This document shows, piece by piece, positions 21,201 to 29,907 of a stretch of DNA of 43,339 nt. Numbering within the stretch: the first letter of the stretch is position 1; the number at the start of each line of letters is the position of its first letter. Below the pieces are notes generated by a model. That model saw only the letters and a program-made list of their open reading frames with translations, ran no database searches and was not told the DNA's origin. This DNA is from Helochares maculicollis (lineage: Eukaryota; Arthropoda; Insecta; Coleoptera; Hydrophilidae), in assembly GCA_033557835.1 (NCBI GenBank), contig JAWQRO010000315.1, positions 1 through 43,339 of the forward strand. Reading direction: 5' to 3'. Made by a program: the position numbers and the translations under genes.

Positions 21201-23626
21201 CCTAAATTAAAAGGTATGGAGATGGAAGATATACTATTTCAATACGATCAGGTCATATGTCCAGCAGATCAAGAAATAAATCAATTACTGGGTTTTCCCA
21301 GCTTAGTGATCGGTATTGATCGCCTAAAGTATATGATTTAATGCTTCTGAAGCAAGTACATTTCTTGAGCTTTTTTGATTTTGAACGATTGTACCATTAA
21401 GCCAGAAATATTGCTCTATACATTACTGCGTATGAATGAATTAAAAATGCTTTGATTATAATTTTTTTACTAAAATTACTTTTCGTGTAAGACATCTTCA
21501 GAGATAGTGTAAAATTTTGTAGAAATAATCGATTTGAATCAATCGTGATTCTTACTCTCAACTGAGTTTGCTTCTGGGGATAGCAAGTAAAATAGCGATC
21601 CAAATTTAAAAATAGTATATATTTATTAATAAATAGTAAATAAATAACTTACGACATGAATTATTACATAAACCAAATAGTGTACACTGAGTTTTTTATT
21701 TCAGATTTGCGTCTTGACGACTCTGGCCTCTACACCTGCTCCGCAACCTCAGAAAGCGGTGAAAGCTCTTGGTCTGCGTCTCTGTCCGTCGTCGAAGGTT
21801 CCGCAGTACCACTCCATCGCAGTCCGGACCCATCGACATTTCCAAAAGCACCGCCTGTCCCTCGGGTGCTCAACGCTACAGAATCCAGTATTAGTCTTTC
21901 CTGGGAAGGCGATACTGAAGAACCAGGTTTAGTTGGTTATACAGTTGAATATTGGAGCCCCGATTTGCAAACCGGATGGGTGGTCGCGGCTCACCGGGTA
22001 CCAAATCCTTATATGGTAGTGCGCGAATTGAAACCGGATAGCTCGTTCGTGTTCATAGTGCGCGCTGAGAATGCTCATGGACTATCACCAGCTAGTGGTG
22101 TTTCCACGGTTGCCAGAACTTTAACAAATTCACGGGCAGTACCACGGTCTGAGCTTGATAAAGCCAGAACTATGCTCAGTACGAAATTGGTGGAGCTAAA
22201 AGATGCTAGGCCGCTGTCTCCTAGTTCGGTGAAGTTAACGTGGAGCTTAAGCTCCCCAGATTACGTCGAAGGGCTGTACATTCGCTTCCGCGAATTGTCC
22301 GGTGGTTCACACAATTACAATATACTCACAGTTCTGGATATCCAAATGAAGAATTACGCTGTGACTAACTTGAAAAAGTTCACAAAGTACGAATTTTTCA
22401 TATCGCCTTTTTATAAAAGCGTGGAAGGACAACCTTCAAATTCAAGGGAAGCCCAAACATTAGAGGATATACCTAGTGCGCCCCCTGATGGAATAACGGC
22501 TGGGGTGTTCAATGACACAGCAGGGTGGGTTAAATGGTCGCCGCCTCCACCCCAGCATCACAATGGAATTATAGTAGGGTATAAAATCCAAATTAGGGGA
22601 AGTGCTGCTAGATCCATAACCATGAATGCTAATACCACTTCAGTCTTAATCAGCAATTTGACCACTGGAGGTGTTTACAATGCCAGAGTTGCCGCCCTTA
22701 CCAATGCTGGATTAGGACCATTTTCTAATTCAGTTCCCCTATTAACAGCTCCAAGAGCACAAAGCCCCAGAACTCTAGGCCCTTTAGTACCATTAGTTCG
22801 ACAGACTTGGTTTGTGGTACTACTAGCCATATTGGCGTTGCTCTTAATAGTCGCTACGGGGGGAGGATTTTACTTGAAACGGCGACAATCATTGAATAAG
22901 CAGCTGGGCCACTTGAGTGTGCCTGTTGTCAATGCCAATCAATTAAACGCCAAAGAGAGTTTGTGGATTGATCGGGGATGGAGGGCTACTGATTGTGACA
23001 AAGATTCATCAATTCCTTTAGCTAACCAACCAGCTGATTATGCAGAGGTTGACACGAGAAGCATGTCCACTTTCTACAACAAGAAAAGCCCTGATAATCC
23101 AACTCCATACGCAACTACGATGCTTCTGCCACCTCCCAATTGGTCAGAAATTATTCCACCGCCTCCGGATCACCCGCCACCGGAATGCCCGAGAGAAAAT
23201 GCTCCAGCGCCTCCACCAAGAGGTGGCAGTAGTTGTGGTAGTGCTGGCGGCTACGCTTGTTACGCTGTGCATATTCCGAATCACGCAACCAATCAGTGTC
23301 GCATGCCTCCTCCTCAGTACCACCGTACCAACTCTTGCAGTAACTGCGACGCTCACCACTCGCTAGCAAGCGGTAGTTCCGGTCGACGATCAACTCCTAG
23401 AGGCCACTGTCACCAAAACCACGCTTGTGATAACAAAGTCTGGAACAATCAGCACACGAATTGGGAGGATGGTGATGCAGATGTGGAAACCGATCGACAC
23501 TCTTGCTCGAGTAGCCACGACACTACCTGCTCATGCAGCGAATCTTCTTGCCTATACGCCGAAGCCGGTCCATCTGCCAATATAAGGCCAGTTCCTCACT
23601 GTCAAATGAAGAGATGTGTTAAATAA
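14955..23626 (+). CDS. robo2/3: Roundabout (Robo2/3-class) axon-guidance receptor, 5'-partial, 5 exons
   Basis: The spliced product of 14955..15236, 17244..17510, 18293..18570, 18660..18876 and 21705..23626 is one open frame of 987 residues plus TAA. Numbering from the first whole codon (14957): Ig2 about 1-93 (Cys24/Cys74, Trp37), Ig3 about 94-182 (Cys117/Cys164), Ig4 about 183-275 (Cys206/Cys259), Ig5 about 276-375 (Cys306/Cys359), FN3 repeats about 396-486, 494-599 and 602-697, transmembrane helix 716-738 followed by KRR, then a 249-residue tail. Robo proteins are neuronal surface receptors for Slit; Ig1-Ig2 bind Slit and the tail recruits Abl, Ena and Rho regulators. The tail has CC0 and CC1, a CC2-like motif without the LPPPP core, and no CC3, which points to the insect Robo2/Robo3 (leak) class; that subclass call is inference. 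The N-terminus (signal peptide, Ig1) is not in the window. Robo family is certain. Confidence 0.95.
15237..17243 (+). other. robo2/3: robo intron between the Ig2 and Ig3 exons
   Basis: It is 2,007 bp from GTAAGT to TCCAG and AT-rich. No exon-like frame, repeat or transposon fragment was recognised inside it. Confidence 0.9.
17244..17510 (+). CDS. robo2/3: robo exon encoding Ig domain 3
   Basis: The acceptor is TCTGTTCCAG and the donor GTAAGT. The exon is 267 bp and phase 1 to phase 1. The split codon G|TG gives Val, followed by KPFFNKEPHDAV and an Ig fold with Cys in VIFQCSVEGEP, Trp in VLWRRED and Cys in DEGLYICNAENLVG. It matches Ig3 of Robo receptors, which has the same W-R-K/R-D-D/E pattern and the C-x-AEN-x-VG closing strand. 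The shadow frames overlapping this exon on both strands have no independent support. Confidence 0.95.
17511..18292 (+). other. robo2/3: robo intron between the Ig3 and Ig4 exons
   Basis: It is 782 bp from GTAAGT to TTGCAG. The 75-codon plus-strand ORF inside (17574-17801) has no Ig or other signature and is treated as chance. Confidence 0.9.
18293..18570 (+). CDS. robo2/3: robo exon encoding Ig domain 4
   Basis: The acceptor follows a run of T (TTTTTTTGTTGCAG); the donor is the weaker CAG|GTAAAA. The exon is 278 bp, entering in phase 1 and leaving in phase 0. The split codon T|CT gives Ser, then PPTFIERPREQKVGLNG, Cys in VEFHCAATGNPPP, Trp in VFWSKEGSQLLMF and Cys in DAGFLVCSALSVAG. The GNP-x-P, (I/V)FW-x-(K/R)EGSQ and NVAG-like landmarks are those of Robo Ig4. 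Reading through the donor instead of splicing reaches a stop within a few codons (after the LQVKCFD reading), so splicing here is required. Confidence 0.95.
18571..18659 (+). other. robo2/3: short robo intron between the Ig4 and Ig5 exons
   Basis: It is 89 bp, GTAAAA to CACTTAG. It is required because the Ig4 frame meets a stop soon after the donor, while the two exons join in phase 0 into the conserved linker LQ|VTSVADLPPP. Confidence 0.9.
18660..18876 (+). CDS. robo2/3: robo exon encoding the N-terminal two-thirds of Ig domain 5
   Basis: The acceptor TTTTCACTTAG lies only 89 bp after the Ig4 exon, by far the shortest intron in this gene. The exon starts in phase 0 with VTSVADLPPPIIQIGPANQT, which corresponds to the Robo linker between Ig4 and Ig5 (human ROBO1 has VTDVIADRPPPVIRQGP at the same place). 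Cys306 (VTLHCKASS) and Trp320 (IKWLKDGKQLL) are present. The exon ends in phase 1 at GAT G|GTAAGT; the split codon G|AT gives Asp and joins the DLRLDDSGLYTC strand in the next exon. NQT is a possible N-glycosylation site. Confidence 0.95.
18877..21704 (+). other. robo2/3: robo intron inside Ig5, carrying a transposase relic
   Basis: It is 2,828 bp from GTAAGT to ATTTCAG. It splits the Ig5 domain between the C' side (GGTLDID) and the F strand (DDSGLYTC). Apart from the decayed transposase at about 20930-21380 nothing else is recognised. Confidence 0.9.
20930..21380 (+). pseudogene. decayed Tc1/mariner-superfamily transposase in robo intron
   Basis: Plus-strand frames keep the order of a Tc1/mariner-type catalytic domain. 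VFDEWIL leads to RIIFSNEAHS (first catalytic block, usually IIFSDEAHF), then GFVNCQNLNIY (usually GFVNKQNYRIW), KCICVNAFEQILVWW (usually the K-x-VTVWC strand) and, after frame changes, MEMEDILFQYDQ (usually DMWFQQDGA, second block) and SPKVYDLMLL (usually WPPRSCDLTPLDFFLW). Stops and shifts occur throughout, so it is inactive. It belongs to the same broad group as the element at 32344-33844, but is much more decayed. No terminal repeats were found. Confidence 0.7.
21705..23626 (+). CDS. robo2/3: robo terminal exon: end of Ig5, FN3 x3, transmembrane helix, whole cytoplasmic tail
   Basis: The acceptor is TTTTTTATTTCAG. This single 1,922-bp exon runs to TAA at 23624-23626. It completes Ig5 (Cys in SGLYTCSATSESGESSWSA), then encodes FN3-1 (about 21848-22120; PPVPRVLNATESSISLSW), FN3-2 (about 22142-22459; SVKLTWSL, LYIRFREL) and FN3-3 (about 22466-22753; SAPPDGI, GYKIQI, NLTTGGVYNARVAALTNAG). 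The transmembrane helix and tail follow. Sequons include NATE, NDTA, NTTS and NLTT. An in-frame ATG at 21656 lies in the intron before the acceptor and is not a start. Putting so much of a Robo receptor in one exon is compact, and suggests loss of introns in this lineage or copy. The tail, about 249 residues, is short for a Robo. Confidence 0.95.
22808..22876 (+). other. robo2/3: transmembrane helix of Robo
   Basis: Codons here give about 23 apolar residues beginning WFVVLLAILALLLIVATGGG and ending FYL. They are flanked by VRQT outside and the basic stop-transfer KRRQ inside. It is the only strongly hydrophobic stretch after the FN3 repeats, and fixes a type I topology. Confidence 0.95.
23030..23182 (+). 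other. robo2/3: Robo cytoplasmic motifs CC0, CC1 and a degenerate CC2-like motif
   Basis: CC0 is at about 23030-23053 (PADYAEVD) and CC1 at about 23096-23122 (NPTPYATTM). Both carry the conserved tyrosine that Abl-family kinases act on in Robo receptors. Sixteen bases further is NWSEIIPPPPDHPPP (about 23138-23182), at the position of the vertebrate CC2 block NWADLLPPPP. The EVH1-binding core LPPPP of CC2 reads IPPPP here, and the nearby LPPPN lacks the final proline. No CC3 block follows; only a short APAPPPR patch is seen. CC0 and CC1 without good CC2 or CC3 is the pattern described for Drosophila Robo2 and Robo3. Confidence 0.85.
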
Positions 23627-25460
23627 ACGCTTAAAAAGGAAACTTAGATAGATTTTTTCTAATGACGCGAGCGAGAGCGATTTACTAAAATGGTGCAAGG
23701 GCAAACTCACTTGACATAATGCTTAAAATGTGTTTGCATCCATGATTATTCTTCTTAGTAACACAGCTCGGACAATACTCATTGGGTACTAAGAACGCGT
23801 GTCACAATCAATATGTTTGGTTTAAACATTGCCGCAAAAACAATTCGAATATCCAAAACCGACCCAGACACTCAAATGGTATTAGCGTACAGACATCGAT
23901 CAGCAAGTCAGAGCCATTAAAATTTCAAAATCAACTCAAATCGAAACTCAAATATGATCATGTCGCGAAAGAAGCAATAAAAGCGCTGATATTCTGAGTT
24001 TCTTAAAACGGAATTACTCAGGTCTTTTGGGATCTTTTAAAGAGATCTCACCAGAACAACTACGTTTGATGGATTATTCCATAAACAAAATTGCTTATTA
24101 ATTTAAGGTTCAAAAGCAATCATGCAAATAAGCACTCGAACTGAAGCTTAGAAATACAATAAAAAATTCTAGTTAACAATGACATGCGAGGGAGAAAATG
24201 TGACCTCAATCCCAGACTAAGCAGAATGCCAAAATCAATGTTTATGATCTAAAATGATCACAAACTCGCATTTTGTTAGAAAATCTCTATCAGACAAAAT
24301 TGAGGTTTGAAAATCTGCCATTTCAGATTCAGAAGTCATTTGGGATAAGATTATGGAAATTATGAAAAGTCTTTGATTATCGTAAATGAGCTTTTCGCAG
24401 CACTGTTGGAATGAAATCGCATCTTGCTCGCCCTGCCATTTGTAAATAGTAAAATAGTAATCTTAAAAAAGTTGTGTGCGTTGAGTAATTGTAAAAAGAC
24501 GATACATATCCACAAGGTTGGTTTTGGTTTTTCTCAAAAAAGATTTTGAACTATAGTGCGGAAAAGGCTCATATCATACGTCCTATGCTTTTGTTTCCTA
24601 GTCTAATAGCTTTTAAGTTACCGTTATGTCCATCAGTCTTCCCCATTTATACGACGATTTTTAAAGGAAAAACTTTTGGAAAGGAAGACGACAATAAAAA
24701 AAGTTTTTACGTTCATATTTAACAAACCCACTGGAGAAGTGTAGTTGACCCATAAACTCGCATACATAATACATGCATAATAAGTGTAAAATGTAACAAT
24801 GTTCATAAATATATACAGAAACAATCATTTTTTAATTAAACGTTTTCATTATTATTTTTAAAATTTCTTTAAGTGATTATTTCGAAGTATTGACTTTTAA
24901 TAGTATTTTGAATCAATTTCTTATCTGTGTTTGCCGCAGATTTATTATTTTATGGAAAAATTGCTTCTTAGAACTTTTGCAATTGGAAATGTAGCTTTGC
25001 AACGAGTTATGATTTAATGGCATTTCATTAGCAATTGTATCATCGCATGCGACGAATTATATTATTTTTTGTGAGTAATTAACAAAAAAAGAATTTGATT
25101 TCCTTTTTTCATATCAAGAGCTTCATTCTGTATGCTTAATTAGATGTTAACCAAAGAACTGCCAGACTCGTCTATGAGTCGTATCCAATAAATAAAGAAG
25201 TTATAATTATTATTAATAAAAAATGAATAAGTAATTAAATAAAACAATCTCAGACTGAATCCTATTCTTCTTAGCAATACTAATTAAAGAATTAAATATG
25301 ACGATGAAAAAAAATTAAAGAAAAATATAAAATAAAGACGATGTGTAAACTATATTATAATATTTCTTAAGTATAAGTAGGTTTTATATATTGAATTGTG
25401 ATTTAGATTTTAAAGGCAACAAAAAATAATTTATACTGTAAATAGTTAATAAAGAAAAAT
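23627..25460 (+). other. robo2/3: probable 3' UTR of robo
   Basis: It begins straight after the TAA. Several AATAAA words occur (one overlaps the stop codon at 23622-23627; others near 23985, 24155, 25188). The last considered, at 25448-25453, follows a Pumilio-type TGTAAATA at 25437-25444; another TGTAAATA is at 24441-24448. The true cleavage site cannot be chosen from sequence alone. The ORF at 23782-23997 has no support; the reading after the stop codon ends after six codons. Confidence 0.4.
25448..25453 (+). terminator. robo2/3: candidate poly(A) signal AATAAA
   Basis: AATAAA lies 3 bp after a TGTAAATA word at 25437-25444, about 1.8 kb after the stop codon. AATAAA is common in DNA this AT-rich, so it is one of several candidates. 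Confidence 0.25.
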
Positions 25461-27211
25461 TGATGACGAGGATGACTAAAAGTGTACATAAACTATTGTT
25501 GAATTGCGACAATTCATTATTGATATTTGTCAAATTTTTTTGTAGAATATGTGTAAGATATGAAATTAATATTGTAGATATTTATTATTATTATTTTTTG
25601 TTCTGTTATTTATATTCGAATAAAGCGTACTTACTTAGTATTTCCTGTGGATTTTTTGCTTGGGCCTTTTACATTCTGTGAGTCATTTATAGATTGTTTT
25701 GATTAATTCATCTCAGGTCGGCGGAGAGCAGTACTTTAGACTTAAAAAGTCATAGAGTTTCTAGACCAGTATCAATTTTTGTTAAAAACTCGATCTCGAC
25801 TGAATCTTTAGAGTCAGTTTTGTCAGTTTTCACAATTTATGGATAAAGATCGAGTTAAAAATGTTAATTTTTTTGTAGATCCTGAATATGACCTGTCATT
25901 TTTGATTACTCTTTTAAAAATAATTTGGTTTTTATAAATAGACCGATTTTTTGTTTGGTTTTCACTAATCATAGAAAATGTTAATTCAAATCCTTTAATA
26001 ATAAGGGCTATTGTATATTAATTAGACATGTTTTTCATTAAGCCATGAATTTTATTAGAGCTGCTCTGTTTGACAAGTTTTTCAGAAGTGATATTTGCAA
26101 CAGCGCTTATAGAAGGTAAGTCCTTAACAGGCAATAGTTCTCTGCCATTCTTTATTTTAAATAACTGTAGGAATACATTTACTTTTCAATTCCGAAAGGA
26201 CATTATTTATATTAATATGTATTAAAGTTTTGCCTAAAACAGCATTCAAAATTAGGTTATGTTGTGTAATACATCATTTTACAAAATATAGCAAATTACA
26301 ACGTTACGATTAAAGTGCTTCATAGTTTTCATTAGACATTATTGTAGGACATATTTTTTTCATATAAAACTTTGAAATACAAAAATATTAATTCTTTCGG
26401 CCGATGTCTTAATTTTGTAGTTAATGATAAAGTATTAATCAATAATCAAAGAGAGACAATAGTTTCCAAACAATCATTATTTATGACTATAAATATTTCT
26501 TTACTTATATTGATATTTTGTAGTATTTGGCTACAGCCGTTTATAAGTTATTCAGTTTATATTCAGTCTGTGTTATGAAGTGAACTGAGAGCACTGCAAA
26601 TATTCGGTCTCGGTTTACTCTTTATTCTACTACATCAACTTTAAGCAATGTTTAATTATGATACATAAAAGTGCAAAATATGTATAAGTTCAAAAAGTAA
26701 ATTGCAGGGCAACACGGTTTGCATAGTAATGCATTTGAGAAAAGAAACTTCAGATAATCGGTATGTGAGTAGTGCGTTTATATAATTTCATTTCATAGAA
26801 AAGGAGAAAAACATGCATTCTATTTTTGTATACGAGATAATTTTATTCATTGCAGCCTATTATTATTTCCTCTGTATAAATCGGCATTTATTAACCTCCC
26901 AATGCATACGACTCTACCTTACTATCAAATCTAGTTTATATTACTATCAGTACCCATGTTAATAAACCACATTCATTTTACAAAAAATATTGTGTGAAAG
27001 TATATGAAGTGCGAAAAAAGCTCTTTTTCACACATTTTTGCATAGTGGGAATTCACCTGTAAAACAATGTGAAATAAATTCGTATATATTTACAAAGTAA
27101 ATCAAAGTAAACAAAGGTCTTTAATGGGCTAAGAAAATGCTGTAAGCTATAAATAAGTAGCGGTATATGTGAGTATTATTCTATTATGCATGAAAATATG
27201 TTGTAATTTAA

Positions 27212-27254
27212 TATAGCTAGCACCGCACAAGCGAATTCTTCGCTTGAAGCTATA
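27212..27254. other. two-part inverted repeat
   Basis: CAAGCGAA (27228-27235), loop TTC, TTCGCTTG (27239-27246) form a perfect 8-bp stem. An outer pair TATAGCT (27212-27218) and AGCTATA (27248-27254) adds a 7-bp stem across an asymmetric bulge. It could fold as a hairpin if transcribed. Confidence 0.4.
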
Positions 27255-29885
27255 AAACTATCAACACTTGACTTAATAAGGAGACAGTTATGTCTTCGTT
27301 CACTTAACTCATTTCAAACTGCAAGTATTTTGCTGTTTTTAGAGCATAGGTTATGTGGAAGTGTGAGTGAGCTGCGTGTTTTCGACTTTGCATATTATAA
27401 ATTAATAGAATTGCAGATAAGTATATAGGATGCATCCTGCTAGATTTTTAAAATTCCTACTTAATTATATAATTGATTGATAGTGTTTAGTCTTAATGTC
27501 AAACATTTTCCTAAATTACTTAGTACCTGTAATATTATAATCTTGAAGCGCCTTTGATATTTGCTCCTACTAACTAGAGGAAAAATGACCACATATAAAC
27601 GGTAATAAAGCGCGCACAGAAAATTTATCACAAAGCCTAATAAAAAAATATAAGAAACGATATTAATAATTTCATATAGATTGTAATTCCGCAAACTTCC
27701 ATTCTTCCAAATCGCTAAGCAAGCTTAATGTTCTTAGTTTCCTTGTTTCTTTGTAATAATTATGTGATAATGTAAACAAATCATTTGATTTAAAAACAAG
27801 TGGTCATTTGAGAGCTGAATGTCTGCATTTAAAATTGTATATTTTTAACAAATAGTAAACAATACTTAACAGTAACAGCAACAAATGTCTTCATATTTAC
27901 GTCATACACAAGTATATTTCGTAAATCTGCAATAACCTGAACTTTGTTTCACAAAAGCACACGTCGAAAGACGCTTTGTCTGGAGAACATAATAACGGAG
28001 CTATCTAACTTAAAACAATGAATTTTACTAGCAATTACAGTTGATATAAGATGCATTCCTCCAAAATAACTTGCCTTATTCAGTACAATGTTACAAAACA
28101 GCTATGCAACATTTTATTGGCAATACGATATAGTCGTATATAAAATGCCATCACTTTGCTTTAATCCCACCAAAAATATATCCTTGTACCTCTTGTTAAG
28201 AAATGTATTTTCTCTACTAATTTAATTAATACATTAAAACAACAAAAATATAAACATGTAAGATATATATGCAGACACGCCTATGGCACAAATATTTTAA
28301 ATACATTAGAATGAAATATTCCACTCGTGAAATAGCTTTTCTTCTGATGAGCCGCAACCATAAGGAGCAACAATGCTAATTACGGCTAATTTAATTTATA
28401 TTAAGGCGTTACCAACTTAAAACCGTAGGAGGTGCAATGCAGATTTTTGCGAATACGTTGAATGATAATAAAGCACAATAGCACCAGAAAACATGCATAT
28501 TACACACACTGTTGCATTTATGCATGACGTCTACCAAAAATAGAAATATATAATTACATAGAACTCAGCCCCTATAATAATATTTTATGCAGCATATTAT
28601 TCAAAACATAAAATTCATTCTCTGAAATCTGCGAAGAATTTTCATCCAAATGGATATAATATGCATGGCAAATGTCAGCTTTTAAAATCGTACGTACGTA
28701 AGACGCCATAAATTTCGTCTTGGCATTAAAATTGTCCTTAAAGCTATTCGTCCTAACGGAGGGGCAATAAAGCATACACACATCTTTTACTATTTCGAGT
28801 AGAAAAATGCAGATTTCCTTAGACTTTTGTAGTTTGTAGCTGCAGACGTAAATGTAGAAGTAGAAGACGTAGCAGACGCAAGCGTAGCCATTTAACATAA
28901 AATTCCGACCGGGCTGTTAGAACGTGTATACATTTCAAGAAAAAGAGTATTACATTCCGCGGAATAAATTATTCCTGAACTAAGAAAAAGAATAGAGGTT
29001 CCGAATGAGGAAGGTTTGGAAGGAGGAAGGTTTTAAATGAGGAAGAGGTGAACAACCTGAATTTCGATAAATCCTAGTTGGAATCTCAAAAAACTGATGT
29101 TAATGTACGATCTTTTAAGGTTTGATCTCCAGCTTTGGCGCAATAATGTGAAGTAATTATCTCCTTTTTAAGGCAAGTTTTGTCTATAATGCAAAACTTG
29201 AAGCGAATCAAAACTTGAGCGGGATAAAGTAATTACAATTGACGTCGACGAGATGCGCTTCTGAAACGCTGGGATGGCTGAAATCCGGGAACATTAATGA
29301 CGAGGAAGTAATTTCAGCTCGTAGATTAATATGCTATGAAAAACTTTATTTCAGTTCCTATTTTAAGCGGAGAAGGCAGCAGGGGAAGATAACTTTAGAT
29401 TGATTTAGATTTACTGCAATAATCTAATTAATTCTTTATCCTGGAAATATAAATGACGTACAAAGTAAGATTTTTAAATCTGCTGATATTTTTCCGTTTA
29501 ATGTGCAATTTCCTTAGAGTGCTGGCCGAGACGTTACTGTAAGTAATAGTTTCAGACGTTTTATTACCCATATGGTTAGTTTTATTTAGTCTCGACTATT
29601 TTATTCCGGTGTTTATAGACGTCCTAACTTTGATGAGATAACATTCGCTTGGTCGAAAAAAGTTGAACAATGGCTTTTGCCGTTCCGTGAAATCGGACTG
29701 CGCAAGGAAAATTATTGAAGTTCATCCCCTTTGCAATAGCTTTTGATGAAATTACATAATTTATGTCTGTGCCTAATGAAACTAATGAAGTGATCCATCC
29801 CATCCTGTGTTATGGGGATGTTGCCGCTGGCGTATCAATTTACAGAAGGTGACTCATCTACATCATATATGTGAGCATCGCTGCT

Positions 29886-29907
29886 CTAATAGTCTGTAAA
29901 CTATTAG
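29886..29907. other. perfect hairpin
   Basis: CTAATAGT and ACTATTAG form an 8-bp stem around the 6-base loop CTGTAA. No poly-T follows and there is no adjacent gene, so a regulatory role is only a possibility. Confidence 0.4.

Noticed and set aside
21656..21704. ATG upstream of the terminal Robo exon as a start codon
   Set aside because: It lies in the intron before a good acceptor (TTTCAG), and the Ig5 cysteine pair is complete only when spliced to 18660-18876.
23144..23393. ORFs on the minus strand and in other frames over the Robo tail
   Set aside because: They are shadows of the GC-richer Robo coding frame.
23627..23647. Stop-codon readthrough extension of Robo
   Set aside because: The frame after TAA meets TAG after six codons, and no readthrough context is evident.
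28572..28898. 108-codon minus-strand ORF
   Set aside because: It has Tyr/Phe/Cys-rich composition and lies in AT-rich DNA without splice or family evidence.
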